A stretch of DNA of 64,000 nucleotides from Actinomycetes bacterium (lineage in GTDB: Bacteria; Actinomycetota; Actinomycetes; Actinomycetales; Dermatophilaceae). Below, in pieces: positions 7,849-16,515 of the stretch. Every line of letters starts with the position of its first letter. Positions within the stretch are counted from its first letter, which is position 1. Made by a program: the position numbers and the translations under genes. A model generated the notes under the pieces. It searched no databases. It saw nothing but the letters and a program-made list of their open reading frames with translations, and had not been told where the DNA came from. The DNA lies in NCBI GenBank assembly GCA_023420415.1, contig JAEZWF010000033.1, positions 248,001 through 312,000 of the forward strand, read 5' to 3'.

Positions 7849-9096
7849 ATGGCGGGTGGAACGCAGGATGGACGTGACGGGCACGTGCTGGGGATCGTGC
7901 AGGCCGGCGGCAAGGGCAGCCGGATGGACGTCCTCACGAGGGAGCGGGCCAAGCCCGCGCTGCCCTTCGCGGGGACCTACCAGCTGATCGACTTCGCGCT
8001 GTCTGCCATGGCGCACAGCGCAATTCGCGACGTGTGGGTGTCGGTCCAGTACCTCGCCTCGTCGCTCGACCCCTACCTCGCCGGCGGACGGCCGTGGGAC
8101 CTCGACCGGACGCGAGGGGGTTACCGGCGGGTGGTGCCGCAGGAGGGTGACGGTGTCGCGGAGTCCGGCTTCTCCCAGGGCAACGCCGACGACCTGCTGC
8201 GACTGCGCGCCCAGATCGAGGAGCAGGCGCCCGAGCACATCGTCGTGAGCAGTGCCGACCACGTGTTCGCCACCGACCTCGACCGCGTCATCGCCCAGCA
8301 CCGCGAGCGGGGTGCCGAGTGCACCGTGGTGACGGCCGAGGTCAGCAAGAAGGAGGCGGCGCACAACGCCGTGGTCGTGGCCGACGCCACGGGGCTGGTG
8401 CGTCGCCTGGACTACAAGCCGAGCCGGCCGTCGACCGGGGTCGTCGCCACCGAGGTGTTCGTCTACGAGACCACGGTGCTGCTCGAGCTGCTCGACCGGC
8501 TGCGGGTCGAGCTGTCCCGCAGCGGCGAGCTCGAGGACGGTGGCATCGGCGACTTCGGCGAGCACCTGCTGCCACGGCTGGTCGAGCGCGGCAAGGTCCA
8601 GGCGGTGCCGGTGGGGACCTACTGGCGCGACGTCGGACGGCCCGAGACCTACCTTGCCGCCCACCGGGACCTGCTGGCGGGCAAGCTCGACGTGTTCGAC
8701 GTGCCGGGTCGGCCGGTGCTGAGCCGGTGGCCGGAGCTGCCGCCGGCCCGCGTGGTCGACGGCGCCGAGGTCTCCGACTCGATGCTCAGCCCCGGCTGCG
8801 TCATCGAGGGCACGGTGCGCGGGAGCGTCCTGTCGCCGGGCGTGCACGTCCGGCGCGGCGCGGTCGTCGAGGACTCGGTCGTCTTCCGTGGCGCGGAGGT
8901 CGAGGCGGGCGCGCACGTGGGCACGGCCCTGGTCGACCGGGACGTCGTCGTGGGGCGTGGCGCCCGGGTGGGCCAGCCGTCGTCGCGGCGCGCGCCGGTG
9001 CCGGAGGAGATCACCATGGTCGGGCAGGACAGCCGGATCGGCCGGCGAGTCGAGGTGCCCGCCGGCGCCCGGCTCGAACCAGGCACCGTCGCCTGA
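7849..9096 (+). CDS. glgC: glucose-1-phosphate adenylyltransferase-like nucleotidyltransferase
   Basis: The 415-residue protein has an N-terminal nucleotidyltransferase fold with GGKGSRMDVLTRERAKPALP, QLIDFALS and the SSADHVFATDL metal-binding region. A C-terminal left-handed beta-helix (VSDSMLSPGCVIEGTVRGSV and following hexad-like repeats) completes it. This is the GlgC architecture, making ADP-glucose from glucose-1-phosphate and ATP for glycogen or maltosyl-phosphate synthesis. The P-loop is slightly off the usual GGEGKRL form, and no glgA/glgB genes are adjacent, so it may be a GlgC paralogue with another sugar or nucleotide. It starts nine bases after the pucR stop. Confidence 0.75.
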   Translation: MAGGTQDGRDGHVLGIVQAGGKGSRMDVLTRERAKPALPFAGTYQLIDFALSAMAHSAIRDVWVSVQYLASSLDPYLAGGRPWDLDRTRGGYRRVVPQEGDGVAESGFSQGNADDLLRLRAQIEEQAPEHIVVSSADHVFATDLDRVIAQHRERGAECTVVTAEVSKKEAAHNAVVVADATGLVRRLDYKPSRPSTGVVATEVFVYETTVLLELLDRLRVELSRSGELEDGGIGDFGEHLLPRLVERGKVQAVPVGTYWRDVGRPETYLAAHRDLLAGKLDVFDVPGRPVLSRWPELPPARVVDGAEVSDSMLSPGCVIEGTVRGSVLSPGVHVRRGAVVEDSVVFRGAEVEAGAHVGTALVDRDVVVGRGARVGQPSSRRAPVPEEITMVGQDSRIGRRVEVPAGARLEPGTVA

Positions 9097-9116
9097 CGCG
9101 CGGGACCCTCGGCGCC

Positions 9117-9611
9117 TCAGTCCTGCTCGACCCAGTAGTTGTCGTGGTAGCGCATGAACTCGTCGCGCTCGGCGTCGCTCATCGTCTCGCCCGCCGCGAC
9201 CCGCGCCAGGCCCTCGAAGTAGCCCTCGCGGGGCGCGCCCGGCGCGAAGTGGAGCAGCATCGACGCCGGGCCTGACTCATTGCGGAAGCCGTGCAGTCCA
9301 CCGGCGGGGACGTGCACGTAGTCGCCCGGGTGGCAGGGCTTCCACGCGGTGCCGTCGTAGATCGTGACCTCGCCGGTCAGCACGTAGAAGGACTCGGTGA
9401 GGGTCTTGTGGAAGTGGGCGTCCGGGCCGCTGCGCGGTCCGGCGAACTCCCAGTGGTAGAGGCCGTACGTGCCTCCGGTGGCCTCGCCCATGGCGAGATA
9501 GCGGACGCGATTTCCGTTGGGGTACACCACGTTCGGCTCAGAGTCGGCGCCGACGAGCCAGGCGCTGACCTCGCCTGAGTCCTTGTCGTAGATCGGGGGC
9601 GGGTAGCTCAT
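9117..9611 (-). CDS. cupin-domain protein
   Basis: This small single-domain cupin of 164 residues carries HFHKTLTESFYVLTGEVTIYDG and the second motif GDYVHVPAGGLHGFRN, so two His, a Glu and a late His could bind a metal. The start MSYPPP is favoured by an AGGA nine bases upstream; an ATG three codons earlier also exists. It converges on glgC and diverges from the I36-SpoIID gene. The catalytic role is unknown; quercetinase-like or isomerase-like activities are possible. Confidence 0.75.
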   Translation of the reverse strand: MSYPPPIYDKDSGEVSAWLVGADSEPNVVYPNGNRVRYLAMGEATGGTYGLYHWEFAGPRSGPDAHFHKTLTESFYVLTGEVTIYDGTAWKPCHPGDYVHVPAGGLHGFRNESGPASMLLHFAPGAPREGYFEGLARVAAGETMSDAERDEFMRYHDNYWVEQD

Positions 9612-9744
9612 GGCAGTCATCCTGCCGTGCCGGTGCCGGGGGAGTCCTCCCCATTGTCGGGCTGGCTGCCGGCCGGGACAGTCGTGGCAAGTCAACGCGG
9701 GTCTGCTGACCCGCCAACGGCACCACGAACTGAGGGGAAAGACC

Positions 9745-10686
9745 ATGAAGCGCAGGACCAAGATCGCGGCGGGACTCGGCCTCGCCCTGGCCGTGGCGGC
9801 ACCGGTGGTCGCCGTGTCGCCGGCCATGGCGGCGTCGCGGGACGGCAAGTGTGAGAGCAGTGAGTTCTGCCTCTACTACAACAGCAACCAGCAGGGCTCG
9901 GTCTCGGACTTCCGCGGCTCCATCTCCGACTACGGCGACAAGCAGCCGTCGTGCTACGACTTCAAGGGCCGCGGCGCCGGCAAGGGCCTGTGCGTCAAGA
10001 ACCACGCGGCGTCAGTGTGGAACCGCAGCGGCAAGACGGTGCGGGTCTACTTCAACAGCGGGTATGCCGGCGCCTTCCAGGACTTCAAGCCCGGCGCCCG
10101 CGGTAACCTCAAGGCGGCCATCAAGAACGACAACGCCTCGCACCGGTTCCTGTCGGGCAACCCCGGCCCCACGGGCTGCAAGACCGACGGCACGAACACC
10201 CGGCTGCCCTCGACCATCCTCGTCTACCGGACGAACCTCGGCCGCGTCGACCGCGTCCCGTTCAAGACCTACGTCAAGAACGTGCTGCCCAACGAGTGGA
10301 TCTCGAGCTGGCCCAAGGAGTCGCTGAAGTCCGGTGCCGTGGCCACCAAGAGCTACGCCTGGTACTGGGCGCTGCACTCGACCCGCAAGACACCGTTCGG
10401 CGAGTGCTACGACGTGCGCGACGACACCGGCGACCAGGTCTACAAGCCGGGTTCGGCCAAGGCCTCGACCAGCGCCGCCGTCGACGCGACGTGGAACGTG
10501 CGGCTCACCCGCGGTGGCGACGTGCTCAAGGCGCACTACTGCGCCACCACCACCGCGTGCGGCGCCTGGGTGAACGGCGACTGGCTCTCGCAGTACGGCT
10601 CGCGCGACCTCGCCAACCGGGGTCAGGGCTACGCCACGATCCTGCGCCACTACTACAGCAACACCCGGGTCGTCAGCGGCAGCTGA
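9745..10686 (+). CDS. secreted protein: I36 (crystallin-like) domain fused to SpoIID domain
   Basis: The 313-residue protein has a Sec signal peptide (MKRRTKIAAGLGLALAVAAP, cleavage after AMA near residue 29). A cysteine-containing peptidase-inhibitor I36/beta-gamma-crystallin-like module follows (CESSEFCLYYNSNQQGS, about 35-120). The C-terminal half resembles SpoIID/LytB (LPNEWISSWPKESLKSGAVA, then TKSYAWYWA). SpoIID domains bind or cleave glycan strands of peptidoglycan. It may therefore act on the cell wall or modulate amidases, with I36 as a binding or inhibitory module. A GAGGGGAAAG ribosome-binding site precedes the ATG. It stands alone, with no sporulation genes nearby. Confidence 0.8.
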   Translation: MKRRTKIAAGLGLALAVAAPVVAVSPAMAASRDGKCESSEFCLYYNSNQQGSVSDFRGSISDYGDKQPSCYDFKGRGAGKGLCVKNHAASVWNRSGKTVRVYFNSGYAGAFQDFKPGARGNLKAAIKNDNASHRFLSGNPGPTGCKTDGTNTRLPSTILVYRTNLGRVDRVPFKTYVKNVLPNEWISSWPKESLKSGAVATKSYAWYWALHSTRKTPFGECYDVRDDTGDQVYKPGSAKASTSAAVDATWNVRLTRGGDVLKAHYCATTTACGAWVNGDWLSQYGSRDLANRGQGYATILRHYYSNTRVVSGS

Positions 10687-10696
10687 TCGGTCGCTT

Positions 10697-10716
10697 GGTA
10701 TGCCGCGTGGTCGCCG
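10697..10716. repeat. intergenic 20-mer copy of the GGTATGCCG motif
   Basis: GGTATGCCGCGTGGTCGCCG lies between the convergent I36-SpoIID and marR genes. An identical 20-mer occurs at 29252-29271, and its first 17 bases recur at 477-493. Copies in non-coding DNA argue that codon usage alone does not maintain the motif. Confidence 0.8.
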
Positions 10717-10733
10717 TCGCTGGCCCCGTCGCC

Positions 10734-11186
10734 TCAGGCGACGGGCGCCGGCAGCCGGTGGAGGGCGTCGACGAGGGGCGCGAGCTCCGGGGTCTCCTCG
10801 CCGGTGGTCAGGGCCTCTTCGAGCACCCGGTCGTGGGTGGGGCGGGCCGCCTTGTGCAGCTTCGACCCGGCCGGTGTCAGCTCGGTGTAGATGCCGCGTC
10901 GGTCGTCGGCGCACAGCACCCGGCGCAGCAGGCCGCGGTCCTCGAGCCGGTTGACCAGACGGGTGGTGGCGCTGGGGGACAGGGCCGCGGCGCGGGCCAG
11001 CTGGCTGATCCGCATGTGCCAGCCGTCCTGGCGGGACAGCGCGTCGAGCACGGTGAACTCGACCACCGAGAGCTGGTGCCGGCTGGTGAGCTCGCGCTCG
11101 AGCGCGGTCTCGATGAGCCCGTGCAGCGCGGCCAGCGTGCGCCAGCCCTGGGCGCGCACCTCGATGGCGTCGTCGGCGATTCCCAT
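10734..11186 (-). CDS. MarR-family transcriptional regulator
   Basis: The 150-residue MarR protein has a winged helix around residues 40-110 (ISQLARAAALSPSATTRLVN and LEDRGLLRRVLCADDRRGIY, including the D-x-R wing). The start MGIADDAIEV has a strong GAAGGACC ribosome-binding site; the open frame begins sixteen codons earlier without one. It is divergent from an MFS exporter, with a large palindrome between them. It probably represses that exporter and itself, released by a small phenolic or drug-like ligand. Confidence 0.88.
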   Translation of the reverse strand: MGIADDAIEVRAQGWRTLAALHGLIETALERELTSRHQLSVVEFTVLDALSRQDGWHMRISQLARAAALSPSATTRLVNRLEDRGLLRRVLCADDRRGIYTELTPAGSKLHKAARPTHDRVLEEALTTGEETPELAPLVDALHRLPAPVA

Positions 11187-11238
11187 GGTGGTCCTTCCGC
11201 AGTCGTACCCCGCCATCATAGCCCGCATTTGCAATAAC

Positions 11239-11286
11239 CCGCGTGTGCAACTAACTTGAGGTTCACGTCGTTAGTTGCACACGCGG
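11239..11286. promoter_or_regulatory. large MarR-type operator between marR and MFS gene
   Basis: CCGCGTGTGCAACTAAC, a 14-base spacer, then GTTAGTTGCACACGCGG form a perfect 17-bp inverted repeat. The inner AGTTGCA half-sites resemble known MarR-family targets with TTGCA cores. A further TTGCA lies just upstream at 11229. It is the probable binding site for the adjacent MarR protein, covering both divergent promoters. Confidence 0.75.
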
Positions 11287-11330
11287 CATACCGGCTCAGG
11301 AAATCTCCACCCACCACCCAAGGACACGTC

Positions 11331-12557
11331 ATGCCACTCGGACTCCTCGCCCTCGCCATCGGGGGCTTCGGCATCGGGCTCACCGAGTTCGTCATCGCCG
11401 GTCTGCTCCCCGAGGTGGCCACCGACTTCCGCGTCGACGAGGCCGCGGCGGGGTGGCTGATCTCGGGTTACGCGCTCAGCGTCGCCGTCGGCGCGATCGG
11501 CCTCACCGCGGCGGTCACTCGCTTCAACCGCAAGCACGTCCTCACCGCACTCATGGTGCTGTTCATCGCCGGCAACCTCGTCTCGGCCATCGCCCCGACC
11601 TACGAGGTCATGCTCCTGGGCCGCATCCTCGCCGCCCTGACCCACGGTGCATTCTTCGGCATCGGTGCCGTCGTCGCAGCGAATCTCGTTGCCCCCGAAC
11701 GCAAAGCGGGCGCCATCGCCATGATGTTCGGGGGCCTCACGACGGCCAACGTGCTCGGCGTACCCTTCGGCACGCTCCTCGGGCAACAGCTCGGGTGGCG
11801 CTCGACGTTCTGGGCCATCACCGGCATCGGCGTCCTCGCCCTGGCCGGTATGGCGACCCTCGTCCCGTCACAGGCGGCGGACCGCCACGGCGCTGGGCTG
11901 CGTGGTGAGCTGGGGGCGTTCCGGTCCGGTCAGGTGTGGTTGTCGCTGCTCGTGACGGTGCTCGGGTTCGGTGGCATGTTCGGTGCGTTCACCTACATCG
12001 CCTACACCCTCACCGCGGTCTCCGGGTTCGCCAGCGCGACGGTCCCGTGGCTGCTGGTGCTCTTCGGCCTCGGCATGTTCGTCGGCAACTGGGTCGGGGG
12101 CAAGGCGGCCGACCGGTCGGTGCCCGTGACCCTCACCGTGGTGCTCGCGGCCCTCACGGTCGTCATGGCCGTCTTCGCGCTCACGGCGTCGTCGCCGGTC
12201 ATGGCGGTGGTGTCGCTCGTGCTGATGGGGGCGTTCGGGTTCGCGACCGTGCCCGGCCTGCAGATGCGGATCATGCGGTATGCCGGGTCGGCCCCGACGC
12301 TGGCCAGTGGCGCCAACATCGCGGCCTTCAACGTCGGCAACGCCGCGGGTGCCTGGCTCGGTGGCCTCACCATCACCGCCGGGCTGGGCTACGCCTCGAC
12401 CTTGTGGGACGGTGCGGCGCTGGCGCTGGGCGCGCTGGTGGTGCTGGTCGTCGCCGACCGCCTCGCCGCTCGCCGCCCCGCGAACTTTGGGCCAAACTTC
12501 GCCAGCGCTGGGAACCTTCCACAGCAGGGCGAAGATCTCCCCAAAGTTCCGGCCTGA
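11331..12557 (+). CDS. MFS transporter, DHA1 drug-exporter type
   Basis: The 408-residue protein of about 12 transmembrane segments starts MPLGLLALAIGGFGIGLTEF with AAGGACA upstream. It resembles AraJ/CmlA-like DHA1 carriers (LGRILAALTHGAFFGIGAVV). It likely exports a drug or metabolite under control of the divergent MarR protein. The last roughly 27 codons (from about RRPANFGPNFAS) are polar, non-family sequence encoded by an inverted repeat at 12482-12549, so the C-terminus appears to have been extended by a repeat element that supplied the stop. Confidence 0.85.
   Translation: MPLGLLALAIGGFGIGLTEFVIAGLLPEVATDFRVDEAAAGWLISGYALSVAVGAIGLTAAVTRFNRKHVLTALMVLFIAGNLVSAIAPTYEVMLLGRILAALTHGAFFGIGAVVAANLVAPERKAGAIAMMFGGLTTANVLGVPFGTLLGQQLGWRSTFWAITGIGVLALAGMATLVPSQAADRHGAGLRGELGAFRSGQVWLSLLVTVLGFGGMFGAFTYIAYTLTAVSGFASATVPWLLVLFGLGMFVGNWVGGKAADRSVPVTLTVVLAALTVVMAVFALTASSPVMAVVSLVLMGAFGFATVPGLQMRIMRYAGSAPTLASGANIAAFNVGNAAGAWLGGLTITAGLGYASTLWDGAALALGALVVLVVADRLAARRPANFGPNFASAGNLPQQGEDLPKVPA
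12482..12549. repeat. imperfect inverted repeat inside the 3' end of the MFS gene
   Basis: GAACTTTGGG-N5-CTTCGCC at 12482-12503 is repeated in reverse complement at 12528-12549; only the central five bases differ. The element lies just before the stop codon at 12555 and may act as a transcription terminator. It is also translated as the polar tail of the carrier. Confidence 0.75.
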
Positions 12558-12608
12558 GCCCAGTCGGACGCGGCGCCCAGTTGCTGTGGGGCGGGCCCTT
12601 GGGCGGGG

Positions 12609-14042
12609 TCAGCGACGGTGGACGGTGTCGCGGAGGGTGGCGTAGCGGGCCAGGACCTCGGCGCCGGGCTGCGCGGCGCCGCCGGAAGGCGGGTCGAGGG
12701 TGACCTCGTCGGCGACCGACCAGGCCGGCGGCTCATCCGCGCCGGACAGCACCCAGGCCGCCTGCCGGGCGGCGCCGAGCCCGACGTACTCCCCAGGCGC
12801 GGGGACGACCACGGGCACCCCGAACAACCCCGGCGCCACCGCGCGCACGGCCTCGGACGCCGACGCCCCGCCGATGAGGACCACACGCTCGACGGGCAGC
12901 CCGAGGTGACGCAGGTCGTCGACCCCCGCCACGAGGTTGGCGAGCATGCCCTCGACGGCGGCGCGGGCGAGGTTCTCGGGGGTCGCGTTGGTGCGGGTGA
13001 GCCCGCCGAGCGTCCCGGTGGCGTCCGGAAGGTTGGGACTGCGCTCGCCGTCGAGGTAGGGCAGCAGGGTCAGGCCATCGGCGCCGACCGGAGCGGCCAG
13101 GGCCAGCCGGTCCAGCCCGGCCAGGTCGGTGCCGAGCAGCTGGGCAGCGGCCGTGAGGACCCGCGCCGCGTTGAGCGTGGCCATGAGCGGCAGGTGGGCA
13201 CCCGAGGCACTGGCGAACGACGCGATCAGCCCGCGCTCGTCGCGCACCGGCTCCGCGGCGTCGGCGAAGACCGCACCGCTGGTCCCCAGTGACACGACCA
13301 CGTCACCGCGCTGCAACCCCAGCCCGAGCGCGGCCCCGGCGTTGTCACCAGCGCCTGGGCCCACCACGAGCCCGCCCTCCGTGCGGCCCGCGACCTCGTG
13401 CGGACCCACCACCTGCGGCACCCCGAACTCGCGGCCGAGCGCCAGGCGCTGCAGGTCTGACCGGTAGGTGTCGCCCACCGAGTCGAAGTAGCACGTGCCC
13501 GAGGCGTCGCTGCGATCGGTCACCCAGCGCTCGAAACCGTTGCCAGCCCTCAGGATCTGCCCGGTCAGCCAGTCGTGGGGCAGCACGACGTCGGAGACCC
13601 GGGCAGCGTTGTCCGGTTCGTTCTCCGCCAGCCAGCGCACCTTGGTGATGGTGAAGCTGGGCAGCGGCGACATGCCGACGGAGTCGACCCACGCCGCGAC
13701 CCCGCCGAGCTCGTCGGTGAGGTCACGGGCGGCCTGCGCGGAGCGGGTGTCGTTCCACAGCAACGCATCCCGGATCACTTCGCCGGACTCGTCGAGAGCC
13801 ACCATGCCGTGCTGCTGGCCGCCGACGGCGATGGCTTGCACGCCCTCGAGCAGCCCGTCCTTCGTTGCCTCGAGGTAGGCGTCCCACCACCGCGCCGCGT
13901 CGACCGACGTGCCGTCGGGGTGTGCGGCGCGGCCGGTGCGCACCACGTCGCCGGTCGCGGCGTCGACGACGACCACCTTGCAGGACTGCGTCGAGGAGTC
14001 GACGCCGGCGACGAGTCGCGGCGTTGCTGGGTCGTTGCTCAC
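12609..14042 (-). CDS. xylB: xylulokinase (FGGY carbohydrate kinase)
   Basis: The 477-residue FGGY kinase has an N-terminal phosphate loop GVDSSTQSCK (13-22), the xylulokinase substrate motif QQHGM (76-80), catalytic Asp233 in GAGDNAGAALG, and the ATP-binding region LIGGASASEAVR. It should phosphorylate D-xylulose. The GTG start forms a GTGA overlap with the upstream polyol dehydrogenase, so the two are coupled. The pathway fits: polyol (such as arabinitol) is taken up, oxidised to D-xylulose and phosphorylated. D-fructose/mannitol use is less likely because no fructokinase is present. Confidence 0.87.
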   Translation of the reverse strand: MSNDPATPRLVAGVDSSTQSCKVVVVDAATGDVVRTGRAAHPDGTSVDAARWWDAYLEATKDGLLEGVQAIAVGGQQHGMVALDESGEVIRDALLWNDTRSAQAARDLTDELGGVAAWVDSVGMSPLPSFTITKVRWLAENEPDNAARVSDVVLPHDWLTGQILRAGNGFERWVTDRSDASGTCYFDSVGDTYRSDLQRLALGREFGVPQVVGPHEVAGRTEGGLVVGPGAGDNAGAALGLGLQRGDVVVSLGTSGAVFADAAEPVRDERGLIASFASASGAHLPLMATLNAARVLTAAAQLLGTDLAGLDRLALAAPVGADGLTLLPYLDGERSPNLPDATGTLGGLTRTNATPENLARAAVEGMLANLVAGVDDLRHLGLPVERVVLIGGASASEAVRAVAPGLFGVPVVVPAPGEYVGLGAARQAAWVLSGADEPPAWSVADEVTLDPPSGGAAQPGAEVLARYATLRDTVHRR

Positions 14043-15547
14043 CTGGTCTGGTTGCTCCACGCCTCGAGCGTTTCACGTGCGCCGTGCGCGTGCAGGCTCT
14101 CCAGCGATGACAGGTATGCCGCGGTGAACCGTTCGTCGTCGGCGAGGTCACCGAAGAGGTCGCGGTCGCGGATGAATGCGAGCGGGTCGTCCTTCTGCGC
14201 CGCGGCAGCCGCCATGACCTTGTCCCGGAGCCGGTCGACCACCTCGATGGGGTCACCCTGCTCGTCCACGCCCTCGGTATACCTCGCCCACGAGGCGACC
14301 ACGAGCGCACTGAGCCCGACCTCGCCACCGGTGCGCAGGTTCTCCCTGATGACCGGCACCAGCCACTTGGGTATGCGGTCGGAGGACTCGGCGCACAACC
14401 GCGCCAGGGTGTCGCGCACCTCGGGGTTGGCGAACCGCTCGACCAGCTGGCGGCGGTAGCCGTCGAGGTCGACACCCGGCACCTCGGGCAGCGTCGGCGA
14501 CCCCTCGCGCTCCATGTAGGTGAGCAGGAACTTCGCGAACAACGGGTCCTGTGCCACCTCGTGCGCGTAGCGGTACCCCGACAGGTAACCGAGGTAGGCC
14601 AGTGCCTGGTGGCTCGCGTTGAGCAGCCGCAGCTTCATCAGCTCGTAGGGCACGACGTCGTCGACCAGCTGCACCCCGGCATCCTCGAAGGGCGGGCGCC
14701 CCGCCACCCCAAAGGCGTCCTCGAGCACCCACTGCGTGAACGGCTCGCAGACGACCGGCCAGCCGTCCTCGACCCCGAACTCCTCCGCCAGCCGCGCGAT
14801 GTCCTCCGGCGTCGTCACCGGGGTGATGCGGTCGACCATGCAGTTGGGGAACGGCACGTCCGACTCCATCCAGTCGGCCAGCTCGGGGTCCTTGAGCCGC
14901 GCGAACGCCGTCATCATCCGCTTTGCGACGTCGCCGTTGTCCGGCAGGTTGTCGCAGCTCATCACCGTGAACGGCGCCCGCCCCTCCCGACGACGCCGGT
15001 CGAGGGCAGCCACAATGAACCCGGAAACCGTTGTGGGAGAGTCGCCTTCAGCAAAGTCCGCGGCCAGGTCGGCCTGGATCGACGGGTCCTTCGCGTCGAA
15101 CTCACCCGTGACCTGGTTGACGAGGTAGCCGCCCTCGGTGATCGTCAACGACACGATGCGGGTGCGGTCGTCGGCCAGCCGGTCGACCACCGCGGTGGGG
15201 TCGTCCGGGGCGAACATCACCTCGGCGATGCTGCCGATGACCCGCGGCTCCAACCGGCCGTCCGGGTGCTTGACGACGAGCGTGTAGAGCCCGTCCTGCG
15301 CGCGGAGCGTGTCGATGATGCGTCGGTCGTGGGGCAGTGCGCCCACCCCGCACAGGGCCCAGTCCAGTGCCTCGCCCTGGTTCATCAGCGCGTCGAGGTA
15401 CATCGCCTCGTGCGCCCGGTGGAATCCTCCGACCCCGAAGTGGACGATGCTCGCGGACAGCTTCGAGCGGTCGTATGCCGGGACGGCAACGCGCGGGTCG
15501 AGCTCACCAAGTGTCTTGTCGGACAACGGGATCGGTGCGGTCGGCAC
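14039..15547 (-). CDS. mannitol 2-dehydrogenase / D-arabinitol dehydrogenase-type polyol dehydrogenase
   Basis: The 502-residue long-chain polyol dehydrogenase has an N-terminal NAD-binding motif IVHFGVGGFHRAHEAMYLD. The C-terminal catalytic region YELMKLRLLNASHQALAYLG contains the conserved Lys and the N-x-x-H pair. The start is a GTG (VPTAPIPLS) preceded by GGAGGAGAGAAGG; the frame extends upstream without homology. Coupling to xylulokinase suggests oxidation of D-arabinitol to D-xylulose, though mannitol or sorbitol oxidation is the family's other common activity. Confidence 0.85.
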   Translation of the reverse strand: MPTAPIPLSDKTLGELDPRVAVPAYDRSKLSASIVHFGVGGFHRAHEAMYLDALMNQGEALDWALCGVGALPHDRRIIDTLRAQDGLYTLVVKHPDGRLEPRVIGSIAEVMFAPDDPTAVVDRLADDRTRIVSLTITEGGYLVNQVTGEFDAKDPSIQADLAADFAEGDSPTTVSGFIVAALDRRRREGRAPFTVMSCDNLPDNGDVAKRMMTAFARLKDPELADWMESDVPFPNCMVDRITPVTTPEDIARLAEEFGVEDGWPVVCEPFTQWVLEDAFGVAGRPPFEDAGVQLVDDVVPYELMKLRLLNASHQALAYLGYLSGYRYAHEVAQDPLFAKFLLTYMEREGSPTLPEVPGVDLDGYRRQLVERFANPEVRDTLARLCAESSDRIPKWLVPVIRENLRTGGEVGLSALVVASWARYTEGVDEQGDPIEVVDRLRDKVMAAAAAQKDDPLAFIRDRDLFGDLADDERFTAAYLSSLESLHAHGARETLEAWSNQTR

Positions 15548-15597
15548 CCTTCTCTCCTCCGTGGGGGACGGCGGCATACCCGCCGTGTCGGCATCGG

Positions 15598-16515
15598 TCA
15601 CTTGACGGCACCCATCGACAGGCCCTGGACCAGCTTGTCCTGCGCCGCGAAACCGGCGGCCAGCACCGGCAGCGACACGACGAACGACGCCGCGCACACC
15701 TTGGCGAGGAACAGGCCCTGCGAGGTCACGAAGCCGGTCAGGAACACCGGGGCGGTCCCTGCGACCGTGCCGGTGAGGACACGGGCGAGCAGCAGCTCGT
15801 TCCAGCTGAAGATGAAGCAGATCAGCGCGGCCGCGGCGATGCCCGGCATGACGACCGGAGCCACGATGTCACGCAACGTGCGGGTGAGCGAGGCGCCGTC
15901 GACCGATGCGGCCTCCAGCATCTCGACCGGCACCTCGGCGAGGAACGAGCGCAGCATCCACACGGCGATCGGCAGGTTCATCGAGGTGTAGAGCAGGATC
16001 AGCCACCAGATGTTGTCGAGGATGCCGACCTTCTGTGCGAACAGGTAGAGCGGCAGGATGCCCGCGACGATGGGCAGCATCTTGGTCGACAGGAAGAAGA
16101 ACAGGACGTCGGTCCACTTCTTGACCGGCCGGATCGACAGCGCGTAGGCCGCGGGGAAGGCCAGCAGCAGCACCAGCGCCGTGGAGATCACGCTGGCCGT
16201 CAGCGAGTTGAGCAGCGGCGGCCACGGACCGGCGTCGAAGAACGCGCGGTAGCCGTCGAGCGAGAGCGGGGCGAGGACATCCGGCGGGTTCTTGGCCGCG
16301 TCCTCCTCGCTGTGGAACGACGTGAGGATCATCCACAGCACGGGCAGGGCGAACAGGATGCCGACCACCCAGGCCGCGGCGGTCAGCAGGACCCCGCTAC
16401 GCGGCGGCTTGGCGTGCCGGATCTCCTGCGTGGGACCGGAACCCGGCACGGTGCCGGAGCGGCGTGCCGACCCGGTGGGGGTGCCCTCGGTCTCGGGCTG
16501 GGCGGCGGTGCTCAT
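15598..16515 (-). CDS. polyol ABC transporter permease (MalG type)
   Basis: The 305-residue inner-membrane permease of the MalG/CUT1 family has six predicted segments. The EAA loop is EMLEAASVDGASLTRTLRDI, with the ATPase-contacting glycine conserved in the later PVVMPGIAA. The N-terminal 40 residues are polar. ATG overlaps the preceding permease stop (ATGA), and GGAAGGACG is the ribosome-binding site. It forms the channel with the other permease; no ATPase gene lies in the operon. Confidence 0.88.
   Translation of the reverse strand: MSTAAQPETEGTPTGSARRSGTVPGSGPTQEIRHAKPPRSGVLLTAAAWVVGILFALPVLWMILTSFHSEEDAAKNPPDVLAPLSLDGYRAFFDAGPWPPLLNSLTASVISTALVLLLAFPAAYALSIRPVKKWTDVLFFFLSTKMLPIVAGILPLYLFAQKVGILDNIWWLILLYTSMNLPIAVWMLRSFLAEVPVEMLEAASVDGASLTRTLRDIVAPVVMPGIAAAALICFIFSWNELLLARVLTGTVAGTAPVFLTGFVTSQGLFLAKVCAASFVVSLPVLAAGFAAQDKLVQGLSMGAVK

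Noticed and set aside
6928..8916. 662-codon open frame antisense to pucR and glgC
   Set aside because: The composition (His/Arg/Gly/Asp-rich) and lack of any motif or ribosome-binding site mark it as a shadow of two well-supported genes.
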